Positions 17,066-25,918 of a stretch of 64,000 bases of DNA are shown here, in pieces (positions within the stretch are counted from its first letter, which is position 1; each line of letters opens with the position of its first letter). Under the pieces are notes generated by a model that made no database searches, was not told the DNA's origin, and saw nothing but the letters and a program-made list of their open reading frames with translations. A program made the position numbers and the translations under genes. Origin of the DNA: Streptomyces sp. NBC_00536 (lineage in GTDB: Bacteria; Actinomycetota; Actinomycetes; Streptomycetales; Streptomycetaceae); the NCBI RefSeq assembly GCF_036346295.1, contig NZ_CP107819.1, positions 1-64,000 of the forward strand. Reading direction: 5' to 3'.

Positions 17066-19242
17066 GTAAGGTCGGCCCAGGGCGCGGTACTGGCCTTTCG
17101 ACCAGCCCGTCTCCCCGGACCGCCTCCCGAACCCGCCGTGCGAGTCGTCCTCGCAACGGGCTCTCCACAACTCCCGTACAGAGCCGTAGATTTAGGCCCT
17201 CATGCTGATGCGAGTGGCCAGGGTGAGGGAATCACTGATCCGCGATAGCGATACCGGGTCGTACGCACCGTCCCGGTCTGGAACAGCTCTCGCTCCTGCC
17301 CTCTTGGCCACCATCCGCCGTCGCAGTAGCGGCGCCGGAGTTCCTTCCACGTGATCCGGTCGTGCTTGCGACGAATCCATCCGATCACCCGGCGCCACGC
17401 ATACGCGCTCAGGTACTGGAAGGTCGCGCTCGACACCCCCGGGCGGAAGAACGCAGACCAGCCCCGCAAGACCGGATTAATCCGGCGCAGGAGCTCGTCC
17501 AGCGGTTCGTTCGCACTGACCTGCCGACACAGCGTCTTGACCTTCGCCATGACGGCGCGAAGCGCCTTCCTGGACGGGTAGGTGTAGACGTAGAACCGGT
17601 CGGTTCCCCTCTTGCGGTGGCGCTGGATGTGCCAGCCCAAGAAGGTCATTCCCTCGTCGATATGGGTGATCAGGGTCTTCTCCTCCGACAGGTGCAGGCC
17701 CATCTGGACCAGTACCTGGGCAGCCTCTTCCCGGAGGCCCTGGGCATCGTCCCTCGTGCCCGCCACAGCGAGCACCCAGTCGTCCGCGTACCGGACCAGC
17801 CGGTAGTTGGGCAGACCGTGGCGTCGGCGCTTGCGCCGCTCGCCATGGGTAGATACGGGGCCTCCCGGCGTCCGGGCGAAATGCTCGTCCAGGACTGCGA
17901 GGGCAATGTTGCTGAGCAACGGCGACAAGATCGAACCCTGCGGAGTGCCGGTGTAGCTCTCCTTCAACTCGCCTTCCTCTGTGAAGATGCCAGCCTTCAA
18001 GAACGCCTTCACCAGCGCCAGGACGCGTCTGTCTCCGATTCGATTTCGAACCCGATCAAGCAGGTCCGGGTGTGAGATCTCGTCGAAGCAGGACCGGATG
18101 TCACCCTCCACGATCCACTCATAGGAGTGGGACGTCAGGTGTCGCACCTCGGCCACCGCGTCATGGACCCGATGGTTGGGACGGAACCCGTAGGAGCACG
18201 GGAGGAAATCCGCCTCAAAGATCGGCTCCAGCACCAGCTTCATGGATGCCTGCACCACCCGGTCGCGGATTGTGCTGATCCCCAGGCGGCGGCGCTTGGC
18301 CGTCCCCGGTTTCGGGATCAGTCGCTCCCGCGCCGGCAATGGCTGGAAACTACGCTCCTTCAGTGAGGTTCGCAGAATGTCGAGGAATTCCTCGACGCCC
18401 AGCCCCAGCGTGATGGACGAGACCGTACGGCCGTCCACCCCGGCAGTCTTGGCACCCTTGTTGCTCCGAACCCGATCCCATGCGATGAGCAGGAAGGCGG
18501 GGTCGGTTACGAGGTTGAACAGGTCGCAGAACCGCCGATGAGGATCATCCACGGCCCAACGGTGCAGCTTGGTCTGGATCTCCAGTACCCGGCGTTCGGC
18601 CTTCATCAAGACCCACTCCAGCTCGTCGGTATTCACCAACGTCCTCCTGGCATTCCAATCTCCTTACTGCTGAGTTGCTGGGCCCCTTCGCCGTGTACGC
18701 GCCTCTCGCGCGCTCGGACTACTACGGGCCCTCCGCCCCACCCGACGGCCGTCGGCCGACACCGGGCCTGCCCGTCACCGGACTGGATGTCCGGCGGGAG
18801 GGCAACCGCGGGTGGTTCCCACGTTCACTACGAATCGTTCGGTCAGGTCGGCGTCCAGCTGTACCCCGGCAGCATCACCACGCCTACGCCGCAGGCTTTC
18901 AACGTGGTCTCCAACCGGCCCATGCAGACGGTATTGGAGTTGGCCCTGCCCAATGAGATCGGGCCACGCACTGCAAACCCAGCCCATATCCACCAGGTTG
19001 GAGCTGGGAGGCACTGTTACGGGGCTTCGGACACTGATTCACTTGCGTTACGCCTTCTGACCTTGCTAGCCGAACCCGAATCGTCTGGCAGTGCCGATCC
19101 GTCCCGGCGTTGTCGAGGCTGCTTACCGCCCTTCCTGTCGGTTCCCAGGTCAGGCTGCCTCCAGCTTCTGCCAATCCGCTGCGACAGATCGGCGGTGGAG
19201 CCCTTTCATCTCCACACGAATTCGTAGCGCCTCGTGGCGCAC
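17066..19242 (-). mobile_element. Group II intron, copy 2 (2177 bp), head-to-tail with copy 1
   Basis: Same length as copy 1 and identical in every stretch I compared, including the whole maturase translation. It begins GTGCGCC at 19242 directly after the transposase codons for NLC and ends CCTTAC at 17066, where copy 1 begins at once. Domain V lies at 17129-17163. The exact junction fits a second insertion at the 5' exon/intron border, where the upstream exon-binding target still exists, or a recombination-driven duplication. Confidence 0.88.
17200..18639 (-). CDS. ltrA: Group II intron reverse transcriptase/maturase, copy 2
   Basis: A residue-for-residue duplicate of the 479-aa maturase of copy 1, offset by exactly 2177 bases. 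It has the same YADD active site and domain X and the same lack of an endonuclease domain. Perfect identity implies a very recent duplication or ongoing gene conversion. Confidence 0.95.
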   Translation of the reverse strand: MVNTDELEWVLMKAERRVLEIQTKLHRWAVDDPHRRFCDLFNLVTDPAFLLIAWDRVRSNKGAKTAGVDGRTVSSITLGLGVEEFLDILRTSLKERSFQPLPARERLIPKPGTAKRRRLGISTIRDRVVQASMKLVLEPIFEADFLPCSYGFRPNHRVHDAVAEVRHLTSHSYEWIVEGDIRSCFDEISHPDLLDRVRNRIGDRRVLALVKAFLKAGIFTEEGELKESYTGTPQGSILSPLLSNIALAVLDEHFARTPGGPVSTHGERRKRRRHGLPNYRLVRYADDWVLAVAGTRDDAQGLREEAAQVLVQMGLHLSEEKTLITHIDEGMTFLGWHIQRHRKRGTDRFYVYTYPSRKALRAVMAKVKTLCRQVSANEPLDELLRRINPVLRGWSAFFRPGVSSATFQYLSAYAWRRVIGWIRRKHDRITWKELRRRYCDGGWWPRGQERELFQTGTVRTTRYRYRGSVIPSPWPLASA

Positions 19243-19992
19243 GCACAGGTTGTGCCACACATGCCAGCGGTCACTGACCTGCACGGCGTCCGGCAGGGCC
19301 CGGCGGATGGCTTCCGCGTAGGTAGTCGATCCGTCACGGCACACGACCTCGACCCCCGGATGGGCACGCAGCCACGCTTCCAGCGTGCCGGCGGTGCGGT
19401 CGGGCAGGACATCGATCCGTTCATGGGTCTCGGCGTCGATCACCACGGTGGCATAGCGGTGCCGTCGTCGCAGAGCGAAGTCGTCCACCCCGATCACTCG
19501 CGGCACCTGCCCGACCGGCAGGGGGATGCCAAGCAGGACACGAAGGGCCGTGTGACGGGACAGACCCATGGCGAGTACCGCCAGCAATCGGACTCCCGCC
19601 CGGCCCGCTAACTCCTTCACCACCGCCTTGACCTGCCTGGTCAGACGGGTAGTGCGCCTCTGATAGCGCTCTAACACCCCTGGCACCTGCTCACGGAAGG
19701 TCTGGAGGCACCCGCGCGTGGGACACACCAGGCGCCGCACTCGTACTTGGAGCACCACCCGTCGGCCGTCGACCGGCACATCGGCCACCTTCCGCCAGTG
19801 ATAGCCGTGCACCTGCCCCGACGGTGCCCCGCACACCGGGCAGGGCGCGGGCTCCTGCGGAGCCCGCGCCCTCACCACGACCCGCCCGCCGTCATCGACC
19901 ACATCCTCGATGACCAGCGGGGATATCCCCGAAAACACCATCTGCACGAGCTCGTTGACATCCATCACACCGACAACAACGACCTCCGCCAC
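19243..19992 (-). CDS. ISL3 transposase, 5' exon
   Basis: The N-terminal ~250 codons. A zinc-ribbon-type start shows [24 protein letters not shown] and [11 protein letters not shown], with paired cysteines. An HTH-like segment follows ([26 protein letters not shown]), then the first DDE motif [21 protein letters not shown] and the second [14 protein letters not shown]. The frame reaches [10 protein letters not shown] at the intron border. Read-through into the intron adds ~30 spurious residues. The start could be the first ATG at 19992 or the one nine codons later at 19965. Confidence 0.87.
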
Positions 19993-20036
19993 TCAGCGTC
20001 ACCACCGAATCTGAGACAGAGCCGTTCCTTTTACAG

Positions 20037-20221
20037 TCCCCTCGGTACCGCCAGGCGGCTTCGTAGCCGCGGTTCCAGTCCTGGCGTTCGGTGTCGAAGA
20101 CGGCGTAAGTGATCCACTTCGCGATGAGCGCGGGGTCGCGGGGCGCCGCGAAGCGAAGCAGCAGCCGGGCCTCTTCGCCGTCGTCGTCGGGTGCGTCGCC
20201 GATCTGTGCGTTCTCGTTCAT
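20037..20221 (-). pseudogene. Fragment of an HA-repeat helicase (linker and first HA repeat)
   Basis: It begins MNENAQIGDAPDDDGEEARL, then LLRFAAPRDPALIAKWITY and ERQDWNRGYEAAWRYRG. This matches the linker/HA boundary of the helicase at 801-3335 (LLKFSTPRDPAALAAFI...HWRRGVEATVIY). It is cut at the left by the ISL3 element. No helicase core remains. Confidence 0.6.
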
Positions 20222-20255
20222 GGTGCGGTGTGGCTGTTGACGGGCTGTCTCTTTG

Positions 20256-20368
20256 ACCTGTGATGCTGCGGGTCGTTGAGGCGGTCGGTGATGGGTGGTT
20301 CTGGTGTCGGAGGGGTCTTGAGCTGCGGTGCCGCAAGTTGGATGAGAGTCCCGCAGGTGGATTGAGAA
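20256..20368 (+). repeat. Second, inverted copy of the Tn7-like transposon end (copy B)
   Basis: A 113-bp inverted match to 13773-13886, starting ACCTGTGATGCTG. The TGT tip is at 20259. Two 20-bp-spaced internal repeats lie at 20331-20349 (CCGCAAGTTGGATGAGAGT, identical to copy A) and 20351-20369 (CCGCAGGTGGATTGAGAAC). Its orientation puts the element body on the right, where only helicase debris and insertion sequences are found, so it marks a second, decayed element. Confidence 0.62.
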
Positions 20369-20430
20369 CAGCAGTCCGCGGTCCGGCTCGGGGGTTGTGG
20401 TGTTCTCGGGATTTCACACAGCCCCTCCTG

Positions 20431-20582
20431 CGCCCAGTCCACTCCGAGTTCGGCGAGTGCGTGCAGTTGCCCGGCGTCGAGCCGGTCGCGGCGCTGTTTC
20501 TGGTTCACGACCCACACCCCAGTCCGATGCGGCCCGCTCGGCAACTCCTCAGCTTGCCGTTTATCCACCGGCGTCGAACTGA
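20431..20582 (-). pseudogene. C-terminal HA-repeat fragment of a helicase
   Basis: The frame reads TPVDKRQAEELPSG, then TGVWVVNQKQRRDRLDAGQL and HALAELGVDWA. This is the last part of an HA repeat with its usual ending, as in the intact helicases (LSKAGMRWA). It runs toward transposon end copy B and is cut upstream by a transposase gene. Confidence 0.55.
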
Positions 20583-20679
20583 GCTCGAACTTGTTCGGGG
20601 TTTCCCCAGTTCACCGGACGTGCGTGAGGCCGGGCCCCGATCCTGTGCTCAGGGTTGATCCAGCACGGAGGCCGGGATC

Positions 20680-22053
20680 GTGGGACTGGTCGAGCACAGC
20701 GTCCAACGAGACGAGTTGACGAAGGTGTCGGAGTTCCGGTCGGAGCTGTACGCGTGCCTGACGTCGAGGGCGGATGCGCTGTTCGACTTGTGTGACGCGC
20801 TGCTGTGCACCGACGGACCGGTCCGTACCCTCGTGGATCTGGCGCTTGCGCCGGAACACCGACGTGGGCACGGGGCCTTGTACTCCGGGATCAACCAGGG
20901 CCGGATCGACGTCGCCCGCCTCCGTCGCGCTCTGGCGGACGTGCCGTTGCCCCGGGCGAGCGACGGCCGCCTGGTGTTGGCCGTGGACGTCTCCCCGTGG
21001 CTTCGGCCGGACGCAGACACCAGCTCAGACCGGTCCTTCTGCCACACCTTCGGCCGTGGCCTGGGCAAGCACCAAATGGTCCCCGGCTGGCCCTACTCAA
21101 TCGTCGCCGCCCTGGAGACGGGCCGGACCTCATGGACGGCCCTGCTGGATGCGATCCGGCTGGAGCCCGGCGCTGACGTTGCCGCGGTCACCGCCGATCA
21201 GGTCCGCGACGTAGTCGAACGCCTCATGGAAGCCGGCCAGTGGCGGGAGAGCGACCCGGATGTCCTGGTTGTGCTCGACGCCGGATACGACGCACCCCGC
21301 ATCGCCCACCTCCTCGCCGACCTGCCCGTCGAGGTGCTGGGTCGGCTCCGTTCGGACCGGGTGATGCGCAAGCCCGCTCCGGTGCCGTGGATCTGCCCGC
21401 CGCAGGGCGGCCGCCCGCCCAAGCACGGAGGTGAGTTCGTCTTCGGCCGGCCCGAGACCTGGGGCGAGGTCACCGCGGTGACCGTCACCCACACCGACCG
21501 GTACGGGACGGCGACCGCGCAGGCCTGGGACCGGCTCCATCCCAGACTGACTCGTCGGGCCGCGTGGCTCGACCACGAGGGCCCGCTGCCGGTCATCGAG
21601 GGCACCGTGATCCGCCTGTCGGTCGAGAAGCTGCCCAGCGGCGGGGTGAACAAGCCCGTCTGGCTGTGGTGGTCGGGCACCGGCGCCCGTCCGAAGGACG
21701 TTGACCGGTGCTGGCAGGCCTTCCTCCGTCGCTTCGACGTGGAGCACACCTTCCGGCTCCTCAAGCAGACGCTCGGATGGACCCGGCCGAAGCTGCGGGA
21801 CTCGGCGGCAGCTGACCGCTGGACCTGGCTCGTCCTGGCCGCGCATGCTCAGCTCCGCCTGGCTCGACCTCTCGCACGGGATCTGCGACGGCCGTGGGAG
21901 AGGCCTGCGGAACCGAACAGACTCACCCCGGCCCGGGTCCGACGGGGGTTCAGGAACCTGCGCGCGAAGACGGGGAGGCTGTCGCACAACTGCCGCCCAC
22001 TGGTGGTCAAGTGCGAGCCGATGTTCGGTTCCGGTCTTCTGTGGGGCGTCTGA
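20680..22053 (+). pseudogene. DDE transposase (IS701/NF041680-like), C-terminus replaced by IS1182 insertion
   Basis: The frame begins GLVEHSVQRDELTKVSEFRSEL and shows an IS4/IS701-type DDE domain. The first Asp is in LVLAVDVSPWLR, the second in VLVVLDAGYDAPRI, and the Glu is in FDVEHTFRLLKQTLGW. At AKTGRL (about 21977) it runs into the left inverted repeat of an IS1182 element, and its last ~25 residues come from that element. The missing proline-rich tail (PGTPAGAPKPTRPGPGRPLG) is found at 23637 onward. The same family is represented by a decayed copy at 24902-25240. Confidence 0.8.
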
Positions 22054-23635
22054 GCCTGGATCTGTGGGGCGGAACTTTCTCCTGTGTGACCGTAACCGTG
22101 TGCTTGAGATGCCGCAGGACGTGCGGGAGTGGCTGCCACCCGACCACCTGTGCTGGAAGGTGCTCGACGTCGTTGATCACCTTGATTTGTCGGAGTTCGT
22201 GGACAGCTACCGCGATGACCGTCAGGGACGAGCGGCCTATCCTCCGCAGGCTCTGATCGCGCTGCTTCTGTACTGCTACAGCAAGGGAATCCGCTCTTCC
22301 CGCAAGATCGAACAGGCCTGCTTCGATGACGTGGGATGCCGAATCATCACCGCGAACCGAAGAGTCGACCACTCCACCCTCGCTCGCTTCGTCCGACGTC
22401 ATCGGGAGGCTTTAAAGCTGTTGTTTGTGCAGGTCCTGGCGATGTGCAGTCGTCAAAAAGGACTGCTTAACCTCGCGGCCGTTGCAGTGGACGGCTCTCC
22501 GATGGAGGCGAATGCCTCACGTGATTCGAACCAGCGCCTGCAGCGGATTGACCGTGTGATCTCGGAGTGTGAAGCCGAGATCGACAACATGGTGGCCGGA
22601 TCCCTGCAACCTGACGTGGGCCGGGACGGGGGGTCAAAGGGAACAGGCTCGGACAGCGACGTGGTGCCGAATGAGTGGCCGCGGTTTTCGCGTTTGTTGG
22701 ACCGGTTCAACCGGGCGGTCGCGGCCAGACAGAAGCTCTTCGAGCGTGCTCTTCCCTCGGCTGGGGAGATTCGGCTCAAGGTGGAGGCGGCCGAGCGCAT
22801 GGTGGCTCGGGCGGAGAGGCGACTGAACTCAGAATCTGAGGCCCACAGGAAGAAGCTGGAGAAGTACGCCGAACGGACCCGTGCGGACCTGGCGGCGGGG
22901 CTTCGCGGGGCCAACGGCCGGCCACCGGTGCCGATGGAGCACAAGACTGTACTGATCCGGCAACGGAAACGGCTGGTCAACGCCCAGGCATGGCTTGAGC
23001 GGGCCCGCAGCCCGAGGCCGGCTCCTTCCTCAACTGCTCAGGCCTCGCTCAGCGATCCTGATTCTCGGATGATGCTTTGCAAGCGCGGCGGGTTCGTCCA
23101 GGGCTACAACATCCAGATCGCCTGCGCCCGCCGCCAGCTTCTCCTGGCGATCGAGGTTCAAGACAACCCGTCCGACATGACCGCCCTCGTCCCCATGGTG
23201 AACAAGACGCAGGTCAACTGCCTTGCCGCCGGGATAGAGCAGCCGATCCAGCTCTGGCTCGCCGACAGTGGATATGCCTCGACCTCAGCCTTCGAGGCAC
23301 TCGCTGACTTTCCACTCCTTGTCTCGGTGACCAGTGAGGCCCACCAGGCAGGCTTCGAGGCGAAACGCGAAGGTCCACGGGGTGGCCAGCACGAGATGGC
23401 AGCCCGCCTCGCCACACCACTGGGCAAGGAGCAGTACAGACAACGGGGTGCCCTGGTCGAGCCCGGGTTCGCCCAACTCTTCCAGAGGTTCGGACGTCGG
23501 CTGAACTACCGCGGCCACGACGGCGTGGACACCGAGATCAAACTCCTCGGTGCGGTCCACAACCTCAACAAACTCTTCGATCACAAGGCCAGAACAAGGT
23601 CTTGAACGCTGCCGGGCGGCAGTTGTGCGACAGCC
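21977..23635 (+). mobile_element. IS1182-family insertion sequence
   Basis: A 1659-bp element bounded by perfect 22-bp inverted repeats starting GGCTGTCGCACAACTGCC (21977-21998 and complement at 23614-23635). It lies inside the preceding transposase gene. The flanking bases GGGA and TCCC make the match look longer, so the insertion site may be palindromic. Confidence 0.85.
22109..23605 (+). CDS. IS1182-family transposase
   Basis: About 498 residues from MPQDVREWLPPDHLCWKVLDVV. The conserved lead RNFLLCDRNRVLE lies in frame upstream, so the true start may be earlier and non-ATG. The N-terminal DUF772-like domain reads YPPQALIALLLYCYSKGIRSSRKIE. The catalytic Asp is in VAVDGSPMEANAS. A long coiled-coil-rich middle follows, then ADSGYAS (second acid) and the C-terminal FQRFGRRLNYRGHDGVDTEIKLLGAVHNLNKL. 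It is intact, and the element looks recent. Confidence 0.88.
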   Translation: MPQDVREWLPPDHLCWKVLDVVDHLDLSEFVDSYRDDRQGRAAYPPQALIALLLYCYSKGIRSSRKIEQACFDDVGCRIITANRRVDHSTLARFVRRHREALKLLFVQVLAMCSRQKGLLNLAAVAVDGSPMEANASRDSNQRLQRIDRVISECEAEIDNMVAGSLQPDVGRDGGSKGTGSDSDVVPNEWPRFSRLLDRFNRAVAARQKLFERALPSAGEIRLKVEAAERMVARAERRLNSESEAHRKKLEKYAERTRADLAAGLRGANGRPPVPMEHKTVLIRQRKRLVNAQAWLERARSPRPAPSSTAQASLSDPDSRMMLCKRGGFVQGYNIQIACARRQLLLAIEVQDNPSDMTALVPMVNKTQVNCLAAGIEQPIQLWLADSGYASTSAFEALADFPLLVSVTSEAHQAGFEAKREGPRGGQHEMAARLATPLGKEQYRQRGALVEPGFAQLFQRFGRRLNYRGHDGVDTEIKLLGAVHNLNKLFDHKARTRS

Positions 23636-23636
23636 T

Positions 23637-23831
23637 CCCGGCACGCCAGCCGGTGCACCAAAACCCACACGACCCGGTCCCGGCCGCCCGCTCGGCTCGA
23701 AGAACCGGCGGCCAGCCACCCGCTACGACGTCGGACGCGTTCTCGCCACCGGCGAGGCATACACGCGCCCAGCACACCACAAGACAGGAACCAAACCGCG
23801 GCGCGGTGGTGACCCGAACCCATCGCCGTGA
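23637..23831 (+). pseudogene. Displaced C-terminal tail of the IS701/NF041680-like transposase
   Basis: The plus-strand frame reads PGTPAGAPKPTRPGPGRPLG, then SKNRRPATRYDVGRV. This is the proline/arginine tail typical of this transposase family and completes the gene at 20680 once the IS1182 element is removed, although the simple join is not in frame. Confidence 0.6.
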
Positions 23832-24181
23832 ACACGGCGATGTTGGATAGCGGCATGGTGAGACGCAAGAAGGAGAAGAAGAAGCGGCCCGCCTGGGGCA
23901 TTCCGAAGGGAATCGTCCTGTTGGCGACGCCGGAGGGCTGGCGCACCAGTGTCCTCACCATGGAAGGCGGAATGCTCTGCGGGCGCCTGGACATGCCGAT
24001 CAACACCGACCCACAAGACGCGCGGGCCGCGGCAGTGGTGATGGTGACGGAACTCGCGCGCGCCTTCCATGACACCGACGTCGAGGTGACCTGGGATCCG
24101 CCCCAAGAGCCCTGGTCATGGACCGCCCAAGTCACCCTCGCCACCGGCAACGAAACTCCTTCGCCAGCTACCGGTGCATAA
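23828..24181 (+). CDS. Hypothetical small protein
   Basis: A 117-residue frame. After a Lys-rich start (VRRKKEKKKRPAWGIPKG), it reads LLATPEGWRTSVLTMEGGML, then CGRLDMPINTDPQDARAAAV, then a helix VVMVTELARAFHDTDVEVTW and a strand PWSWTAQVTL. It looks like a compact alpha/beta domain of a type common as unknown proteins in Streptomyces. Starts at 23828 (GTG), 23840 or 23855 are possible. It stands alone among mobile debris. Confidence 0.5.
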   Translation: MNTAMLDSGMVRRKKEKKKRPAWGIPKGIVLLATPEGWRTSVLTMEGGMLCGRLDMPINTDPQDARAAAVVMVTELARAFHDTDVEVTWDPPQEPWSWTAQVTLATGNETPSPATGA

Positions 24182-24900
24182 ACGTCAAGCTCATCGACCT
24201 TGCCTCACGCCGTCTGGCCGGGTGGGTGATCTCTCCCCCTCATGCTCCCCCTCGGTCTGTCCGCTCCTCCGTCCGAAGCGGGCCCCACAGGCCGGCGCAG
24301 GAGGTCCCGGCGTTCTGCGCTGCGGGCGCTGACATCGAGCCTGCTCTACAGCAGCCCGGCACGCCTGAACTGGCAGGCCCTGTCCAGGCGTCGCAGGCCT
24401 GGTTCGATGTGCATGATAGGCAGGGCCATGACTCCCATCTCCGTGCAGCACGCACGATGCACAGGCGCCGCCACGTCACCAACTCACCGAACCCGGTCCT
24501 GCCGTGCACGGCGCCTGAGCTGATGCTCATCCTCCTCCCGCAGCAACTCACCGAGCGCCCGTCCGGCGGAAGTGACGCCGCTCCTTCCCGGCTGTTGTCC
24601 GCGGACGAAAGCCGGCCCCTCGGGGCTCGGCAGGCGGATGAGGAGGAAGGCATCGCCCGGGCCTCGCTACCGCGCTGCCCACCAGGACGGTGACACGTCG
24701 ACGGACCAGGTGTAGCCGACCTGATGGCCATGCGGATCAGGTTCGTTCGAGCCATCCGGGGGCGACGAGGACGTGGATGCGGCCACCGGACTCAGGTACG
24801 AGGTAGCGGCGCGCATCCTCCGCCTCGTCCTCGAGTCCGCCTGCGTGGCCCGGGTACAGGTTTGACTCAAACTGCGACTTTCACATCGAGTATCGAAGCA
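24182..24900. other. Decayed region with an IS3-family scrap
   Basis: No intact gene. At about 24186-24224 the frame LIDLASRRLAGW matches the second DDE strand of IS3-family OrfB (V/LIDLxSRRVVGW). The rest looks like eroded sequence. Confidence 0.4.
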
Positions 24901-24901
24901 T

Positions 24902-25240
24902 GTGCTGAACTGCGGGCGCATCGAGGTGCCCGGGCTGCGGCAACGCGCTGGCGATGCTGCCGCAGCCCAAGGCAGCGGACAACCGCCTCGTCCTGGCGGT
25001 CGCCATGACCGACTGGCCGCGGTCGGACGCCCCGTACAGTCCCGAGGGGCTGTTCTGTCACGTCTACGGCCTGAACGGACGCTCCAGCGACCAGTTCATT
25101 CCCGGCTGGCCGTACTCGTTGGCGCGGCCCTGGAGACTGGCCGCACCTCGTGGTGCCAGCTGCTGGACGCGGTCCGGCTCAGCCCGAACGACGATGTTGC
25201 CGAGGCCACCGCCGTTCGGGTTGGTCGCGTCTTAGCCGAC
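24902..25240 (+). pseudogene. Frameshifted fragment of an IS701/NF041680-like transposase
   Basis: The frame DNRLVLAVAMTDWPRSDAPY, then FCHVYG...FIPGWPYSLA, continues after a frameshift near 25125 as ALETGRTSWCQLLDAVRLSP. This parallels LVLAVDVSPW...FCHTFG...VPGWPYSIVAALETGRTSWTALLDAIRL of the copy at 20680. Both ends are missing and the first catalytic Asp is changed to Met/Thr context. Confidence 0.7.
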
Positions 25241-25243
25241 CTG

Positions 25244-25603
25244 TCAGTCGATGTGCAGGTGTTTGATGTACATGTAGGGAGCGTCGCCCGCCTGCCCCTT
25301 GGTGAAGTACACCCGCTGCTCCACGCCGTTGGCGTCGTTGTAGCTGAACCAGCCGGTGTTCGGCCCGGCGCCCCAGGGGCCCGGCTTCCACATGGGCAGC
25401 GTCATCGGATAGTCGAGGTCACCGTGGCCCTTGAAACAGGTGGTGCCGCTGAACGGGGCGACGAAGTAGAACTGCGTGCCGTTGGCCTCGCAGGTGGCCC
25501 GCTGCAGGGTACTCGTCGCGGCACCCGACGGAGCGGTACCGAGCACGAGCGTGGCGCACGCCGCGGCGGCGACGGCCCCGCCCTTGGCGATGGACAGGCG
25601 CAT
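25244..25603 (-). CDS. Small secreted protein, possibly beta/gamma-crystallin-like
   Basis: A 119-residue exported protein. The signal peptide MRLSIAKGGAVAAAACATLV...SGAA has a cleavage site near residue 29. The ~90-residue mature part has two cysteines (ATCEANG, GTTCFKGHGD), aromatic-rich strands (TQFYFVAPFSG, GWFSYNDANGVEQRVYFTK) and ends IKHLHID. The FxG...TCF and GWF...VYFTK pattern recalls Streptomyces killer-toxin-like beta/gamma-crystallin proteins, but that is a tentative fold guess. GAGGAGTCC precedes the ATG. A perfect 10-bp palindrome lies just upstream. It is an isolated gene among insertion sequences. Confidence 0.65.
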   Translation of the reverse strand: MRLSIAKGGAVAAAACATLVLGTAPSGAATSTLQRATCEANGTQFYFVAPFSGTTCFKGHGDLDYPMTLPMWKPGPWGAGPNTGWFSYNDANGVEQRVYFTKGQAGDAPYMYIKHLHID

Positions 25604-25619
25604 GAAGGACTCCTCACTA

Positions 25620-25641
25620 TGATCCGGTACTTACCGGATCA
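25620..25641. promoter_or_regulatory. Perfect palindrome upstream of the small secreted protein gene
   Basis: TGATCCGGTA, two bases, then TACCGGATCA, about 16 bases before the start codon and next to the ribosome binding site. It is either an operator for a dimeric repressor or an RNA hairpin in the leader. No regulator gene is adjacent. Confidence 0.5.
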
Positions 25642-25697
25642 GTCTGGCCACGCCGCCACTGCCCCGAACGCCCCCGGACAGCAAGCTGCCAGCGCGG

Positions 25698-25740
25698 AAC
25701 CGCCCCCGTCCTGGACTGGGGAACCAGGACGGGGGCGGTT
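25698..25740. terminator. Strong bidirectional hairpin terminator
   Basis: A 17-bp perfect stem (AACCGCCCCCGTCCTGG at 25698-25714 pairing with 25724-25740) with a 9-base loop. Strong GC hairpins without a U run act as terminators in Streptomyces. No gene now ends directly into it, so its original partner was probably lost to IS insertion. Confidence 0.6.
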
Positions 25741-25856
25741 GGCAGGAGACGGACACTCAGCCTCGGTCCAGCCGCCGCTCCCGTGGTCGGGCCTTGACCC
25801 TGGGTTTTGGACACCGGAGACACTTGGATCTTGATGGTCCAGGAGAACGGAGTCCC

Positions 25857-25918
25857 TGTGGGGATGAAGCATTACCCCGCCGAGTTCAAGGCAGACGCGG
25901 TCGCGTTGTACCGCTCTA
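25857..25918 (+). pseudogene. 5' scrap of IS3-family orfA
   Basis: The frame VGMKHYPAEFKADAVALYRS matches the N-terminus of Streptomyces IS3-family OrfA (MKHYPPEFKADAVALY). It is interrupted at 25918 by the IS5 element, and no continuation is seen at the other side. Confidence 0.65.

Larger units (their letters stand above)
14042..20023 (-). mobile_element. ISL3-family insertion sequence carrying two tandem group II introns
   Basis: The element is bounded by 27-bp inverted repeats, GGCTCTGTCTCACATTC... at 14042-14068 and its complement at 19997-20023, with one mismatch. Without the introns it is 1628 bp, normal for ISL3. The flanking 8-bp sequences (CAGTAAAC left, GTTCCTTT right) do not match, so no target duplication is visible. 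Deletion or recombination after insertion is likely. The transposase gene runs right to left and is split at 19243/14888 by the introns. Confidence 0.85.

Noticed and set aside
20260..20658. 132-codon plus-strand frame through the transposon end
   Set aside because: It is open only because of base composition; the matching frame in copy A has no similar continuation and the segment is better explained as transposase binding DNA.
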